This document shows, piece after piece, positions 1 to 39,200 of a stretch of DNA of 64,000 bases. Below the pieces are notes generated by a model. That model was given only the letters and a program-made list of their open reading frames with translations, was not told where the DNA came from and searched no databases. Location: positions 17,630,020 through 17,694,019 of the forward strand of contig CM042553.1 in NCBI GenBank assembly GCA_023630585.1, given 5' to 3'. The position numbers and the translations under genes are program-made. Numbering within the stretch: position 1 is the first letter of the stretch; each line of letters begins with the position of its first letter. The DNA is from Cranoglanis bouderius. Lineage: Eukaryota > Chordata > Actinopteri > Siluriformes > Cranoglanididae.

Positions 1-46
1 GTCACGCATACAACATACTTTCATGTAATAAAAAAGTAAAATTTTT

Positions 47-82
<36 letters not shown>

Positions 83-264
83 CTGTGTATTAAAATATAC
101 ATTAAAAATCAGTTTCTGTACTGCATATTAAAACATATCATATATAAACATAAAAAATATCCTACCATAGCAAAAGTAGAAATATTGAACATTGTATTAT
201 GTACAGTGGAAGTGTCCCAGTCGAAAACCTTGTGCAATCCTTACAAGAGGAAAGTGGCTGCTCG

Positions 265-26719
<26,455 letters not shown>

Positions 26720-26799
26720 GTTGACGTATCGCTTTTGCGCCTCTTTCGCCGCAGCACAGCGTTCAATCCCCGCCCACCAACGGCACAATGCGCCGCGGG

Positions 26800-26940
26800 A
26801 CGCCATTCGCTGAAAGGGCTCCGAAAGAGGCGATTTGATTGGCCAAGAGAAAAATTCGATTTTCTCTCTTGCTCTGTGATTGGAGGAAAAGCCCCACATT
26901 CAGCACGTTCAAGAACACAACAGTAGCTCTGATTGGAGGT
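26800..26940 (-). promoter_or_regulatory. mphosph9 promoter with three CCAAT boxes
   Basis: Upstream of the first exon, three CCAATCA motifs lie on the minus (coding) strand: 26842-26836, 26883-26877 and 26936-26930. They are 41 and 53 bp apart. The surrounding 26730-26830 is GC-rich. Repeated CCAAT boxes bound by NF-Y are typical of G2/M cell-cycle promoters, which would suit this gene. Transcription start is inferred, not seen. Confidence 0.5.
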
Positions 26941-28290
26941 CTTTATGTAAAGTCTGTCCTTGAGAGAAAAAAAAAAGAAATAATAATAAATAAATAAATA
27001 AAATAAAAAAACAGAAATAATGTCAAATAATACATATAGTAGTTTATTAAATCTTAAATAATAATAATAATAATAATAATTATTATTATTATTATTATTA
27101 TTATGGTGATGATTATGATGATAATAAATATATACAGCAACTGTGCAAAAGTAGTAGACATCCTATTTTATTATTGAGTCAGTACAAAAACACTTTACAT
27201 TTATATTTCAACAACAACAAAAAAAGAAATGTTACAGAAAAACGTTTGTATGCGAATAAAGAAAGCAACATATTACATAACAGACCACTTTTCAGACAAA
27301 AGTGCTGGTTTTTAATTTCATTCAGTTCGTTTCATTTCATTATTTTTGAAGGTATATTTGCTTTACAGCATTTCTTTGCATGTGCCTAAGACTTTTGCAC
27401 ATTACTGTATATTTAATATAACCATCAGTGAATAAGCCTTTAAAAAAATCCATCAGTAAATGAATAAATGCATTACTCTTTTATTAAATAACATTTAAAT
27501 TTTTATTTAACAATTTATTGGCTCAGTTTCTGACATATATTTTAATTTTGCACTGTAAGCCCTCTGATTTAATTATGCTTTTGTGATTTAATTGTATTCT
27601 CTGGACAATGCCACATAAAATATTGTCCCCCCCCCATGTGACAGTTTCCCTAATAAAAATATGTCTAATATAATTATTATATTTATATCCACATCAATCC
27701 TCTCACAGTGCACCAATAACCACAGTAACACCTTATAGACAACAAATGTCATGTTTATTGACCTTTATACAAAATTTCAAAAAGTGACCTTTTTGTACAT
27801 GAAAATACATTTTATTACACAAGGTAATAAATTAAAAAAAAAAAAAAAAAAACCTAAAACAATGCCATTACTATAACTGTCCTCACTGTCTCCCAATTTA
27901 AAGAAAACCTAAATCCTTACACTTGATCAAATTTAAGAGGACCTCCCTACTGTAAACCTGTAAAAGCCATGCACGTTCAAACTCTGGTCCATCTCCTTAT
28001 TGCATGCAGATAAGCTTGCTTGTTCTTATGTTGGGAAAATATATATATATATAACAGGAGTTATAAGAGAAATAAAATCCCAAATGGCAACACTCAAATC
28101 AAATCTCTCTTGTTGCATTCATCACAAGGAACATTGCAACACCTCCATCCCATGCTTTAACTACACTACTTAATGAATAAAATTTTTGATTGTTTCATCC
28201 CTCTGTTATGGGAAAAAAAAAAGCCATGCAGCACCCTTCTGTAAAAGTAGTAGAAGAAATCTTCTGCCCTTAGACCAGAGGCAGGCTTCA
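26940..28290. other. Gap between mphosph9 promoter and cdk2ap1: no gene
   Basis: AT-rich DNA. It holds an (AAT)n/(ATT)n inverted-repeat tract at about 27056-27103, a MITE-like copy at about 27130-27410 and the cdk2ap1 3' UTR. I found no trace of mtrfr (C12orf65), which lies here in human. Confidence 0.6.
27130..27410. mobile_element. Degenerate MITE of the same family
   Basis: Left end ACTGTGCAAAAGTAGTAGAC, right end GACTTTTGCACATTACTGTA. Interior diverged. Confidence 0.55.
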
Positions 28291-28294
28291 GAGG
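27740..28294 (-). other. cdk2ap1 3' UTR with candidate poly(A) signal
   Basis: Downstream of the cdk2ap1 stop the sequence is AT-rich and non-coding. An AATAAA hexamer on the minus strand lies at 27759-27754 and is the best poly(A) signal candidate, giving a 3' UTR of about 550 bases. The real end could lie elsewhere. Confidence 0.4.
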
Positions 28295-29637
28295 CTAAGA
28301 TCGTGCATTTCTTTCCGTCTCTGCCAGACACTCCCGGACAAGACCTCTTGCATGAATTATACCTTTGATACACAAATCAAGTGTCATGTTTATTTTATCA
28401 GGCAATAAAATATATGTATAAAGCAATGTACATGACATTTTTTAAACAGATGATAAGAATACCTCTTTTGAGTCGCTCCATGGCACTTTTACTTCCGGCG
28501 TACGTTGGCCTTATTTCTTTCCCGAGCTCTTCGATGATTGCAAGAAGTTCGGCGTATTTGCTCTGTGGAGCTTGAGTTCCATTCGGCCCCTGTACATGAG
28601 GGAAATCATTAGAATACTGTTTACTGCAAGCCAACGCACACTGTATTTTTATCCGGGTTCTAACTTACCTGCGAAAATCCAAACGACGGCAGCCCAAAGT
28701 CATTTATAATCGGCTTGTATGACTGAACTGTGGAGATGCTGGAAGAGGGAGAGGGGATGTTTCCTGCTAAAATGGACAAGACACATCATCATTATCATCA
28801 TCATAATCATCCATCTATCCATCCATTCATTTTCTGTACCGCTTATCCTACACAAGGTCGCAGGGGAGCCAGGAGCCTATCCCAGGGGACTCGGGCACAA
28901 GGCGGGGGACACCCTGGGCAGGTTGGCAACCCATCACAGGGCACAATCGCACACACTCACACATTACAGACAATCTTCAACGCACAATCAACCTACAACG
29001 CACGTTTTTGGACTGGGGGAGGAAACCGGAGTACCCAGAGGAAACCCAAGAAGAATGGCGCGAACATGCAAACTCCACGCACACAGGACAGAGGTGGGAT
29101 TCAAACCCCCAAAACCTAGAGGCAAACATGTTAACCACTAAGCCACCCGTCCCCACTATTATTATTATTAGTAGTAGTAGTATTAGGCAGAGTGGGTATC
29201 ATTGCCGCCTCACAGCACCCAGGATCCTTGGTTCTATCCTGAGCTCGGATTAGTGTCTGTGTGGAGTTTTGCATGTTCTCCCCATGTCCATGTGGGTTTC
29301 CTCTGGGTTCTCCGGTTTCCTCCCATTTCCCAGAAACATGAATTAGTGTGCAAATGTGTGTGCAATAGACTGGCATCCTACCCAGGGTGTATTCCCAGCT
29401 TGCGCCAAGTGTTCCCTGCTATAGGCTCCAGATCCACCGTGACCCTGACCACAATAAAGTACTTACTGAAGACGAACAAATTATGATTATATCTACTATT
29501 ATAATTAGTAGCAGTAGTAGTATTCATTCAGTATCCTATTTGAGTAACCACTTCATCCTGGTCACAGGGGATCCCGGGAAGACTGGGCGCAAGCTGGGAA
29601 TACACCCTGGATAGGACGCCAGTGCATTGTAGGGTTC

Positions 29638-29698
<61 letters not shown>

Positions 29699-30390
29699 AT
29701 GGGGGAATGGGGGAAAAAAACATGCATTAACTCAAGCTCAGGATCGAACCATAATTATACCATATTTAATCACAATTATAGCATAATCAATCATAATATT
29801 TAAGATATTAGTAGTATTGTATTGTATTGTATTGTGTGGGCTTTTACAGTACAGTGGGAGAAATCCCCGTCCTGCAGTACCGCGGATGAACTCTAGATGT
29901 CCCCAAAGAGACGGTTATTTTTTTTCTTTCTTTAAGCGCGTCTGAATGCGATCAATCAAGCGCCCTGGAGAGACTATCATGGAGGAAACGGAACGGCGCT
30001 GATCTTAGCAGCTAAAAGGATACCTTTTTATTACAACGTAGCGGCCTTCACCGAAACCCGATCGGCCATCTAATGACACGGACACGCCAAGAAGGAGCTA
30101 TAGAACCGCCAGACACTAGCATTTTCCACAATTCTAACCGGGGATGCCTCTTTTTTCAGTGGTAATAATGGCGGATGTGAATTAGCCTAGCTCTCAGGAT
30201 CTGACCCTTTAGCTATCTGACTGGACAAAAAAACTACAGACACGCTTTTTCCCCAGGTATCCTTTGTAACGCCAAATTTTTACACTCGACGTAACGAAGC
30301 AAAGACGCGATATTTTCGCGTATTTTTTCGCTCACCTTGGTTCGCAGAAGTTCCCGGAATGTGCTGGTGGGGGTTAGGTTTGTAAGACAT
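28295..30390 (-). CDS. cdk2ap1: Cyclin-dependent kinase 2-associated protein 1, 4 exons
   Basis: Exons: 30390-30336, 28766-28669, 28589-28463 and 28362-28295 (stop TAG 28297-28295). Lengths and phases close exactly to 115 codons, the same size as the human protein. It starts MSYKPNPHQHIPG. The C-terminal half is the strongly conserved CDK2AP domain: PQSKYAELLAIIEELGKEI, RPTYAGSKSAMERLKRG, IIHARGLVRECLAETERNAR. Family members bind CDK2 and DNA polymerase alpha/primase and are small subunits of the NuRD complex; the C-terminal part forms a dimeric four-helix bundle. The first intron (28767-30335) is filled with dispersed repeats and a (CA)n tract. The N-terminal 50 residues are less conserved, as usual in this family. 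Confidence 0.97.
28811..29150. repeat. Dispersed repeat (CCAT)n-TTTTCTGTACCGCTTATCC type
   Basis: Begins with imperfect (CCAT)n, then CTGTACCGCTTATCCTACAC, and ends at GTTAACCACTAAGCCACC. The reading frames it contains are not genes. In the cdk2ap1 first intron. Confidence 0.65.
29186..29460. repeat. SINE-like dispersed repeat
   Basis: Has GTGTGGAGTTTTGCATGTTC and GGTTTCCTCCCATTTCCCAG, then CCCAGGGTGTATTCCCAGCT. Same family as 22430-22650. Confidence 0.65.
29540..29760. repeat. Related dispersed repeat with (CA)n
   Basis: AACCACTTCATCCTGGTCAC through GGGAATACACCCTGGATAGG in opposite orientation to the preceding copy, then (CA)n at 29639-29696. Confidence 0.6.
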
Positions 30391-30399
30391 TCCTAAAGA

Positions 30400-31500
30400 C
30401 ATCATAAATTACAGAAATAAAAATGTCCCTAAATTCAGCGAAGCGTCCGTCTCACAGTCACTTTTTGTTTACAGCAGAGAGAGCAGCACCGGCAAATATG
30501 GCCGTCACTTATATTGACACCCACAATGCAATCCATCATTATAATGATACAGAACTATTAACTTACACTCAAATAAACACCTTTTTTTAAAAAAGTCTGG
30601 ATTTAGCAGGAAAGCAGGAACCTCTCTAAACTAAATCCTAAAAGTTTTTAATCAGCGATAGAAATTATTAGAAGATTATAATCTGGGGCAGTCTTTAACT
30701 TTGTTGTTACTTTTTTTAAAGCGTCTTTGATAAGGATGTTAGCTAGATGCTAAAAAAAAAAAGATAAAGTAACACGACTGAATAGACAAAGTGCCAAGTG
30801 ATACTTACAAAATACATTTTGGTTTATTACCTCATTCCCTCCCCCCCCCAAAAAAAAACACTTAACGTGGTGTATATTGACCCATGTTAAAGTGTTTTAC
30901 TCGGAGAACTGACTTGTAAAGTTTTATTAGTCAGTTATATCAGTTTGACAGAAAACAGACAGTCTGAAGAGAAACTGCTTCAGCTTTTAACACGAGGCTC
31001 GAGTTTGTTTGTTGCTTTTTTTGTTTGTTTGTTTAATTATTTACATTTTTGTTTTCTAATATTGTATTCATTATTCTTCGAAAAAGAAATCTTTACTTTA
31101 CTGAGCTTGATCGGCTTTCCGTCTGTTTGTATTTGTTCTCATGGGATCCTAAATGCAGTCTAGACGTGTCGTTTAACACAGTCGTACATTAAGTTATTCG
31201 TTTTATTTTATTGCTTATTTAAGCAATAATTTCAGTCATGATTATTTTTTAAGAGCATACTGCTGTGGTTAAATAATTATAGTCGAGTTTGTAGGTCACT
31301 AATCAATACCCCACATGCAAAACCACACCACACCACAGCCAGGTATTATAAAAGAAAACCAAAAGGTCATCAAAACAGGCCCTTGTGTACATCCACAGTA
31401 TAGGCATTTTACTTATAATTCATTCAGAAATCAATTCAACTTGAGTTTTTTTTTTAAATAAATAAAGAAAGAAAGAAAGAAAGTCACCTCACTTCAAGGT
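30400..31500. other. cdk2ap1 5' flank and intergenic DNA
   Basis: From about 30400 to 30500 lies the likely cdk2ap1 5' UTR and promoter: GC-richer, no obvious TATA. Beyond it the DNA is AT-rich with T-runs, and I recognise no gene. Confidence 0.4.
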
Positions 31501-32373
31501 TAACCACAAGATTTATTGGTCATATGCAAGAGGTAGAGATCTTGCACTCAGCTCGATGTTCATACAGTTGTTTTGTTTGTTTCTTTGTATGTATGTACAA
31601 GTGATCCATCAGTAGTGCAACTCGTGCAAGGCTGAAATGACATTGTCCCTAAAGTGTGCCAACATCTATACCAGAAGCAGAACATAACTTCAGATATGCA
31701 ACTATACACAAAATATTGGAGAAACCTAGTAATTTGCACCTGGTGAACATTTACACAATTATGAGGTGGTGAGAAAAGGCATTATAGTCCTTCCACCCTA
31801 AACACACTAAATGTTCCATGTGACAGCAAATATTAAAAGCAAGAAGCAGGAAATGTGCTAATTAAAAAGCTGGCCAATGTTGATGTGGCTTTCCACTGAA
31901 CAGATTCCAGTTTATAACAATGTTCAATCAACAACCTTGTTCGTAAATATACAAAATCAGAGTGAAGGAGAAAAATAAACTGACCCTCTCAGACACTGAC
32001 TTCACTGATAAATAGACAAAATAAAGAAGCTAGTTATCCATTCAACCATGCAGCGTCAGTTCCTGATGAGCCCAGACAAGTCTATAGGGGTAGGTATTAT
32101 AATTTATTAAATGTATTACCCAGTGAAGAGCCAGAACTTTCCCTAGGAGAGCGTTACTTGATCGAGATCTTGTTTGATCTTTACGGAAGTATTCCACCAT
32201 GTTTGCACCATGACATTCAACAAATCTCTTCACAGAAGTTTGAAGTTGGTAGCGTAACGCATGCTACAGAATGTCAGAGGGGGTTACAGTGCAGAAAAGC
32301 AGATCCCACAGGATCCTACCATGCAGTCGATCATTGTGCAATTCTGTTCTTTTAAAAATGTATCTCCTCCAAC

Positions 32374-32407
<34 letters not shown>

Positions 32408-33241
32408 TGTGATGTAGTATCAAGCTTACCAAGGAATCACTGAATTTGTACAACTACATCCTGTTCTGAACAAAAACAGCTGTGGAAAAGAGTATCCTTA
32501 GGACCTCGTTATGCTGGAGCCTCAAAGAAAAAGTTTCTGGACACAAATAGGATATTAATGCACACTGGGACATTCTTAAAGTCTTAAAGAAATAGTTTGG
32601 CCAAAAAAAAAATGTATACATTTTATTTTTTACCCAAATGTAATTTATCAGCTAAGATGGTTGGCTAGTTTTGCACTGGAGCTAGGAACGTAATGCCTAT
32701 CATTCAAATCCTTTTCTGGATGACCTATATTTCCATAAATTACCTATAGCTGATCGATTACAATTATGATAAAGAGGAAAAAGTGTACATTTAATCTTTG
32801 GCCAAACTGTTTATTTCAGTGCAAAAATGATGGAATAGACAGAGTCAGGCAATGGCCGAGTAGTATGGGGTCCAAACCCAGGGCAAAGCATGCTTTTTTC
32901 TTTCGAGGCCCGGAAGAGAACTGATATGATGTGGAACCCCTGAGCGCTGACCTGTGTAAAACAAATACGGGTGACTTTTCAGCTTTAAAGAATAAGGGGT
33001 TGAACACAGTCAGAGAAGAAAAAAGAAAAGAAAAAAAAAGCAAGCAGCCTGAACAATATTCAATTCTCCCCTCCCATCCTCACACTACTTTCTCAACAAC
33101 TTGGGAGGATTTACAGCTTTTGAGTCAAATGTCCAGCGAGCCTCTATCCACAAAAGGGCAGGCTTCCTCATAGCATGGAGGCAGGAAGGCTCGTGATGCA
33201 GTGCTGGGGTCCCGTGTCTGCTGTTGGCCCACTAGGTTTTG
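31500..33241 (-). other. sbno1 3' UTR region
   Basis: Downstream of the sbno1 stop, non-coding sequence continues with minus-strand AATAAA hexamers at 32815-32810 and 31517-31512. Either could end the transcript. A poly(A) run on the plus strand lies at about 32375-32401. I see no other gene here. Confidence 0.35.
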
Positions 33242-36200
33242 CTATGTGTTGAACGAGTGGCTGAGACTCTGTGGGTGCAGCTGCTGCCACATCTGCTGCT
33301 GCTGCACAGCCAGCTGCTGCGATTGGTCTGAAGAGGACAGGATGTTGGTGAGGGGAGCCACGCAGTTTGCTGGAATTATCAGACCTGGGTGGCAAAGGGT
33401 GTGGCAAAAAATAAAAATGTCAACATCTACACTCACTGGATACACAAGGAAGTCCGGATTACAAAATGTCCATCCTTACTCACCTACTATTCGTTGTCCG
33501 TCCTCAGTTCTCAAACGGACAATCTGCATCTTCATGTTGCTTCCGCTTACGGAGGCTAAGACACCCTCTACTTTGGTCCACACGCTGAGGACAGAGCCAC
33601 ACAGGACATAGTACGTCCGGCAACGCAGCCCTATTTCACACTGAAGCCCCACTGATGCCTTCTTACAGTTCCCACGCCTGTGTAAGGATCAGAGACATTG
33701 TTAATACACTGTTATTACCAAAAATTAAAAAAAAATTTTAAAAAAAGTGGAGACACTCACCAATAGGCATGAGAGCAAACATCCGCTGAAGATTTGTATT
33801 GATCAGTCCAGCACTGCTTAGCCTCATCTGAAAGAACCTATTTAAAAGGTAGAAAAAAATAAATAAACTGAAAAGCATGCCAATCTGTCTTGTGTTTTAG
33901 CCAAAGACTGTTTACAAATGTTTTGATACATGAATTGGCAGGAGTAATTACCTTTTTGCATCGCTTCCGTATATCTGCGTATGTCTCTAGTTTGAGCTGT
34001 TTTCCTGTGTTTGGTCTGTACACCATGAAGAGTCTCTTTTTGGTGTTGACTTCCTTGACCATGATAGCGATTTTCTTGTTATTCCGTACCTAATTACATC
34101 AAAACAATCCAATGGACAAGAACATGTTTAAGCATGAGGAAGCAATGAGTGAGTGAATATCACAGTTACGAAGAGAGATACAACTGCTCTCACCTGCACG
34201 TAGAAGCCATCGTCTGGTCCGTTCTGTTCTGCCCAGATATGGGTAGCGTCCTCCCATGACATACCCCTCTCCACACTAACCTGATGGGCAAAATAACCTT
34301 TTGTTACTCTCTTATTATCCAACAGGTGATCAGCCAACAAAATCATATACATCAGCTTCTCTCAGAAGGCAAGCTGCAAATGTATATGATGTACAGAGCA
34401 ACACAAGGGCTTAGTTTTGATTTTCTGAACATCGTGAATATGTGAGGCTACTAAAGGAAGTTTGCAGTGTGTACGTACTGTATAAAGTTCAACATGGCCT
34501 GATGTGGAGTAACCTGGCGTCAAGAATTTTTTCGCATCGATCTTTTTAACCTTCTCGTCCCCAGAGCCCAAATCTGTAAAGGAGGGTTTCAGACATAAAG
34601 CCTTAGAATACTGCCAAAGCACACTCATCTTCAAAACACTATAGGGAAAGAAAAAAAAAAAAAACATCTTTGGAACCTGTTTTGTCTTACCCAGAATTCC
34701 CATGTCATATCGGCCATTCTTTTTAGCATTCTGAATGACAGCATTCAGGGTGTCAGAGAAATACTGGAAGAGGGCATTCTGCTGCTGGACCTCCATGCCA
34801 AGTATCCGGTTTAAGAATTTTCCAATGTTGTTGTAGTCTTTAAAATAAAATACAGTTTTACTTACAGTACAATCCATATAGTGTTGGATTTAAAAAATAA
34901 ATAAATAAACAAATAATAAAACTTACCCTTATCCAGTGAGAGAACACCAGACCTGTCCTCCACATTAATCAGCCCCACTCCAATTAAACCATTGCGGATT
35001 TCTGCAGACATCCAAATGAGTTAAATTCCACCCATCTGTGCTTATCAGCTCAGTTTTGTCTTTTCTAATTACTTAAAACGTTGTTTATTAGCATATAAAA
35101 TGATACTTACCTTTAAAGAAATCCCCTTCAAAATGCGATGGTGGAGAGACCAAGGGAGCATCCAAACTGACAATGGACTTCATAACAATTTCAAGAGCAT
35201 TTCTGCCATACTATAAAACAAGAAACAGGTCAGTCCGAGGTAAACCGTGATTGAATTTTTTTTTTTTAAGGTAAACGATCTATTACCTTGTTGTCAAAGT
35301 TGAATCGACTGAGGTCCCTCGTCTCTGTGGCTCTTCTGTCTCCGTGCGTGAGAGCGCCCTGTGAAATTGTAGACAGATAGTTATTTGTTTAACGAGTTCT
35401 TTATAATTGAAAAAAAAAAATACTAATAATAATAAAAAAAAAAAATTAATTAAAATAAAATAAAATTTTTAAAAAATAAAAAATAAAAAAGTGGCACCTA
35501 CCAAGCTCTCTAGTCGTTTGGCAACAATGGAGGCAAATCTTTGTTCTCCAGCAAGTTCAGATATCAGGAATACATATTCAGGAGCGGTGACCTGGTTAGA
35601 TCTGTGTGTCCTACCTGGAAGGTACATGCAAATGTATAACATTTTAATCTACTCCACAGCAATTTAAAAAAAAATAAATTAAAAAAAAAAAAAGTGTATT
35701 TAACAGATTGCTGTATTTTTCATTTTTATATTTAATTTCATCTAAAACAAAGAAGATTGAAAAGTACTGACCGAACTGCTGAATAGCGCGGTCTGCACTC
35801 CACGGCAGCTCTAAAGTCATGTGCACCCTTCTCCTCTGGTTCTTCACTCTACGGTCCGCTTGAAGTGAAATACCGGAGCTGGCCGCCTCGGAGATTATAG
35901 CGATGTTCTAAAAAGAAAAGCTATTTTAGGTGCAATTCATAATTCTAGGAATGGTTTAAAAGAGAAAATAGTTCAACATACCTTCTCTCCATCCATGAAC
36001 CTCTGCTTCTCCGTGAGGTTCAGGATTTCAACAGGAACATCCAGTTCTGATCTTGATTCGTACGAGATGCTGCCATCGTCATTGCTGACTACTCTGCCTT
36101 TGCGCCCAGTCATCTAAAAACACACGGGTTGTGCGAATTACATAAAGGACTAATACATGAATATATATTCACTCCAACACTGAATGTTTAAAAAACTAAG

Positions 36201-39200
36201 TGAAAATCATTGGTTTTTTTTTTTTTTTCTTTTTTTCAATACAGTGACTCCAGACTATGTGAAAACCTACCTCTGCCACATTTTCAGGGCCTCCTAATTC
36301 ATCAATAAGCTCATCCAGTGTGTTAGGTGGCAGATCCTCAGCCAGTTTCTCTAGCTGCTCTAGCAGCTCCCTCTTCATCTGCTGGGCATCCTCCACTGCA
36401 TCATTACTGGTCACACAGCTACTTTCTTCAGGTTCACTTTTAGCTGTAATAAAATGACATCAGTTCAAATGCGAGCCTCAAGGAAATACTCAAACATGTT
36501 TCAAACTAGGGTTGCACAAAAAATGCGACATGCAAGAAAGCTGTTGGATGTTGTAATAAAGATAAAAGACCACGCCTTAGTGTAAACAATGTTTTTGCAC
36601 ATATTATGCATACGACTCAACAAGTGGCATCATCAAAGACTCTCTACCAAGAGTTTTTAATTTTGTCTCTTCAATCAAGTCAGGCTTCCTACATGTTCTC
36701 GACCTGTAGAGGTCAACCGATAACCGCTTGCTGGAACTATCGGTTATAGGCAAAAAGCCACACAGATAGTTTGTCCCGGATGCGTCTGTTGCAGGTGCGG
36801 CTGAAAAGGGTCCGCTGTCATTATACAGTACGAGAGCGGCCTCTAAAGTCAAAATAAAAAGTATCGCTGACAAATTTTGTTGTGTTATTTGAAGTAGTTT
36901 TTTTTTTTAAATTCATTTTGGAGTATCAATTTTAAAAACTATCGGTTGATTAATTGGTTATCGGCAGGTACTGCCCAATTTAGTGGATTTTACCGATAAC
37001 CATCGGTCGACCTCTACTATCTAGGGTATTCCATAACTAAATTTAAATGTAGTGCACACATTTAAAGATTAAGCCACAGAAAATGTATCAAAAAAATAAA
37101 AACTGTCAAATGTAACATAGTAAAAGTACATCTCTGACATATTTGCAGGAGTAAGATTAATTACAATGTATTCTTCCTCACTTAAATGAAACCCCGACTA
37201 TGAAGACTTGTAGGCCTTAACACGCAATAATTGCCCTCTTCTACTAAAATACGTTGTTAGAATACAAGTCGTCATAGTCGGAGTTCCCTTTAAATTCTCA
37301 ATCCCTGTGGTTTTTCCTGATACTTGTCCTAACACTCAGCACATTTTCAGTCCAATTGCCGACAACAGTGTTTGGCTGTTCATATGTGTATCGTTGATTA
37401 ATCGTGTAGCCCTACTTCAAGAAACTTTCTACACACCACATCAGTAATGTATACTCAATTAGCACAGACAATTTCAACACCCTTTCCTAAAGCAATAAAG
37501 TAAAACCAGTTACTTGCACATTCTCAAGGATTTTCCATCATCCATGTGCAATCATACCTATACCCCTACACCACATATATATTATACATATATATAAATA
37601 CATATTTTCCTATTTGAAAAAAAAGTCATCCAGAAGGCAAGAAGGATAAAGATTTTGAATGTCCAATTTCCAGATTCATGTAAACAAATTCTGAATTCCT
37701 TGAATTTAGAATTTACAAGTAAACAAATTTTGAATACATGGAAATGTGTCAAAATTGTGTGTGGTAAATCACTCACGTGCAACAAGTGTGGTAAATATAG
37801 GGTTGAAAATGATTTTGCATTCATATACACCTTCTAAAAACATAGTACAGTACAGAAGAAAAAAAAAAACGGAGAAACAAGTTGCATTTTAAAAACACGT
37901 CTAAGCACCTACCAGGAGCAACAGTGTTGTTGGACGGAGCTTTTACAACAGGTGTTGTGAAAGCAGGTCTGGTAGAACCAAGCCCAGAGGCTAACAAGGC
38001 ACTTTGAATGGAATCTGGGTCTATGCGCTTTTTCTTCTTCTTGTTCTTCTTTTCCTTGCTCTTTTTAGTGTCTTTACGGATAAGCCAAGGATCTACAAGA
38101 AAAAAAACAACAGTATAATATAGTCACAGTCACAGTTCTCATTAAAACTGTTTTGAAAATCTACACCCAACTGCTTACCATCTTCTTCATCCTCACTGGA
38201 ATCATCCTTGAAGGGGTTGAAGTCATCTTCATCTCCTGAGCTGACCGAGTCAAAGCTGTTGTCACTGTCATCTTTATCTGAGTTTTCTGAATTGCTCTCA
38301 TCTGAACTGCTGCCTGAAAGCCCTCCAGATTTACGGGACTTTTTCGCTCCTTTTTTAACCTCTGCACCTACAGGTACATTAGGAAAAAAAACCTTTAGTC
38401 ACATTAGAAAAAACCTTTAGTCATACCGAAAGTGAAAGTGTTTCAAATGCATTTCCACTTAGACACATTAAATTACAACTTGGCATGGGTAATGAGGTAA
38501 AAAAATGTTAAGTTTGTCTGGATGGAGTGTGGGTGGGGTTTCAGATATGTACCTTTCCTCTTCTTGCCCTTCTGCTCCTCCTTGGTTTCTGCTGGTGAAG
38601 GTGTTTTCTTTGCTGATAAATCAATTCCCAGTAAGCTGAAGAGCTTCTGTCTGTCTGGGGCAGGGAAGTGCTTTTCCACCAGGGACTGCAGGACACCCCT
38701 TCATAATAAATATCAAAATTGTTATTAAAATCACTGGAATCAAATCGGATTTCTGAGATTTTGAAAATGGCCGCTTTATCTTTTTTGAAAAACAAATAGT
38801 AAATGTATATGTACAGTGGGCTAGAAAATAATCACACCCCCTCTTTAAAATAATCACATTTTGTTGCTTTTCAGCCTGAAATGAAGACAGACAAAGTTTT
38901 TGTCAACCAGCTGTATTTATGTTGTATTTTGTATTTTATGTATTGTATGTTGGTGTTATATCTTTCACTTGGATGTTATAAGTTGCACTGAGTAAATACA
39001 GCTGGATAAAACAAAAACTGTCCGTCTTAATTTCAACAAAATGTGATTATTTTCTATATATGGTATATACAGTACTGTGCAAAAGTTTTCGGCAGTTCAC
39101 TGATGTTACTGTGTATGTCTGTATTATTGGAAAATCAATCAATCAATCAATAAATAAATAAATACATTTTTTTAAAAAGTTCTGCACCATCTTGATGGAT

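Noticed and set aside
28719..29253. Overlapping frames of 80-140 residues
   Set aside because: Lie within cdk2ap1 exon 2 antisense and dispersed repeats.
33201..33611. 136-residue plus-strand frame
   Set aside because: Antisense shadow of the last two sbno1 coding exons.
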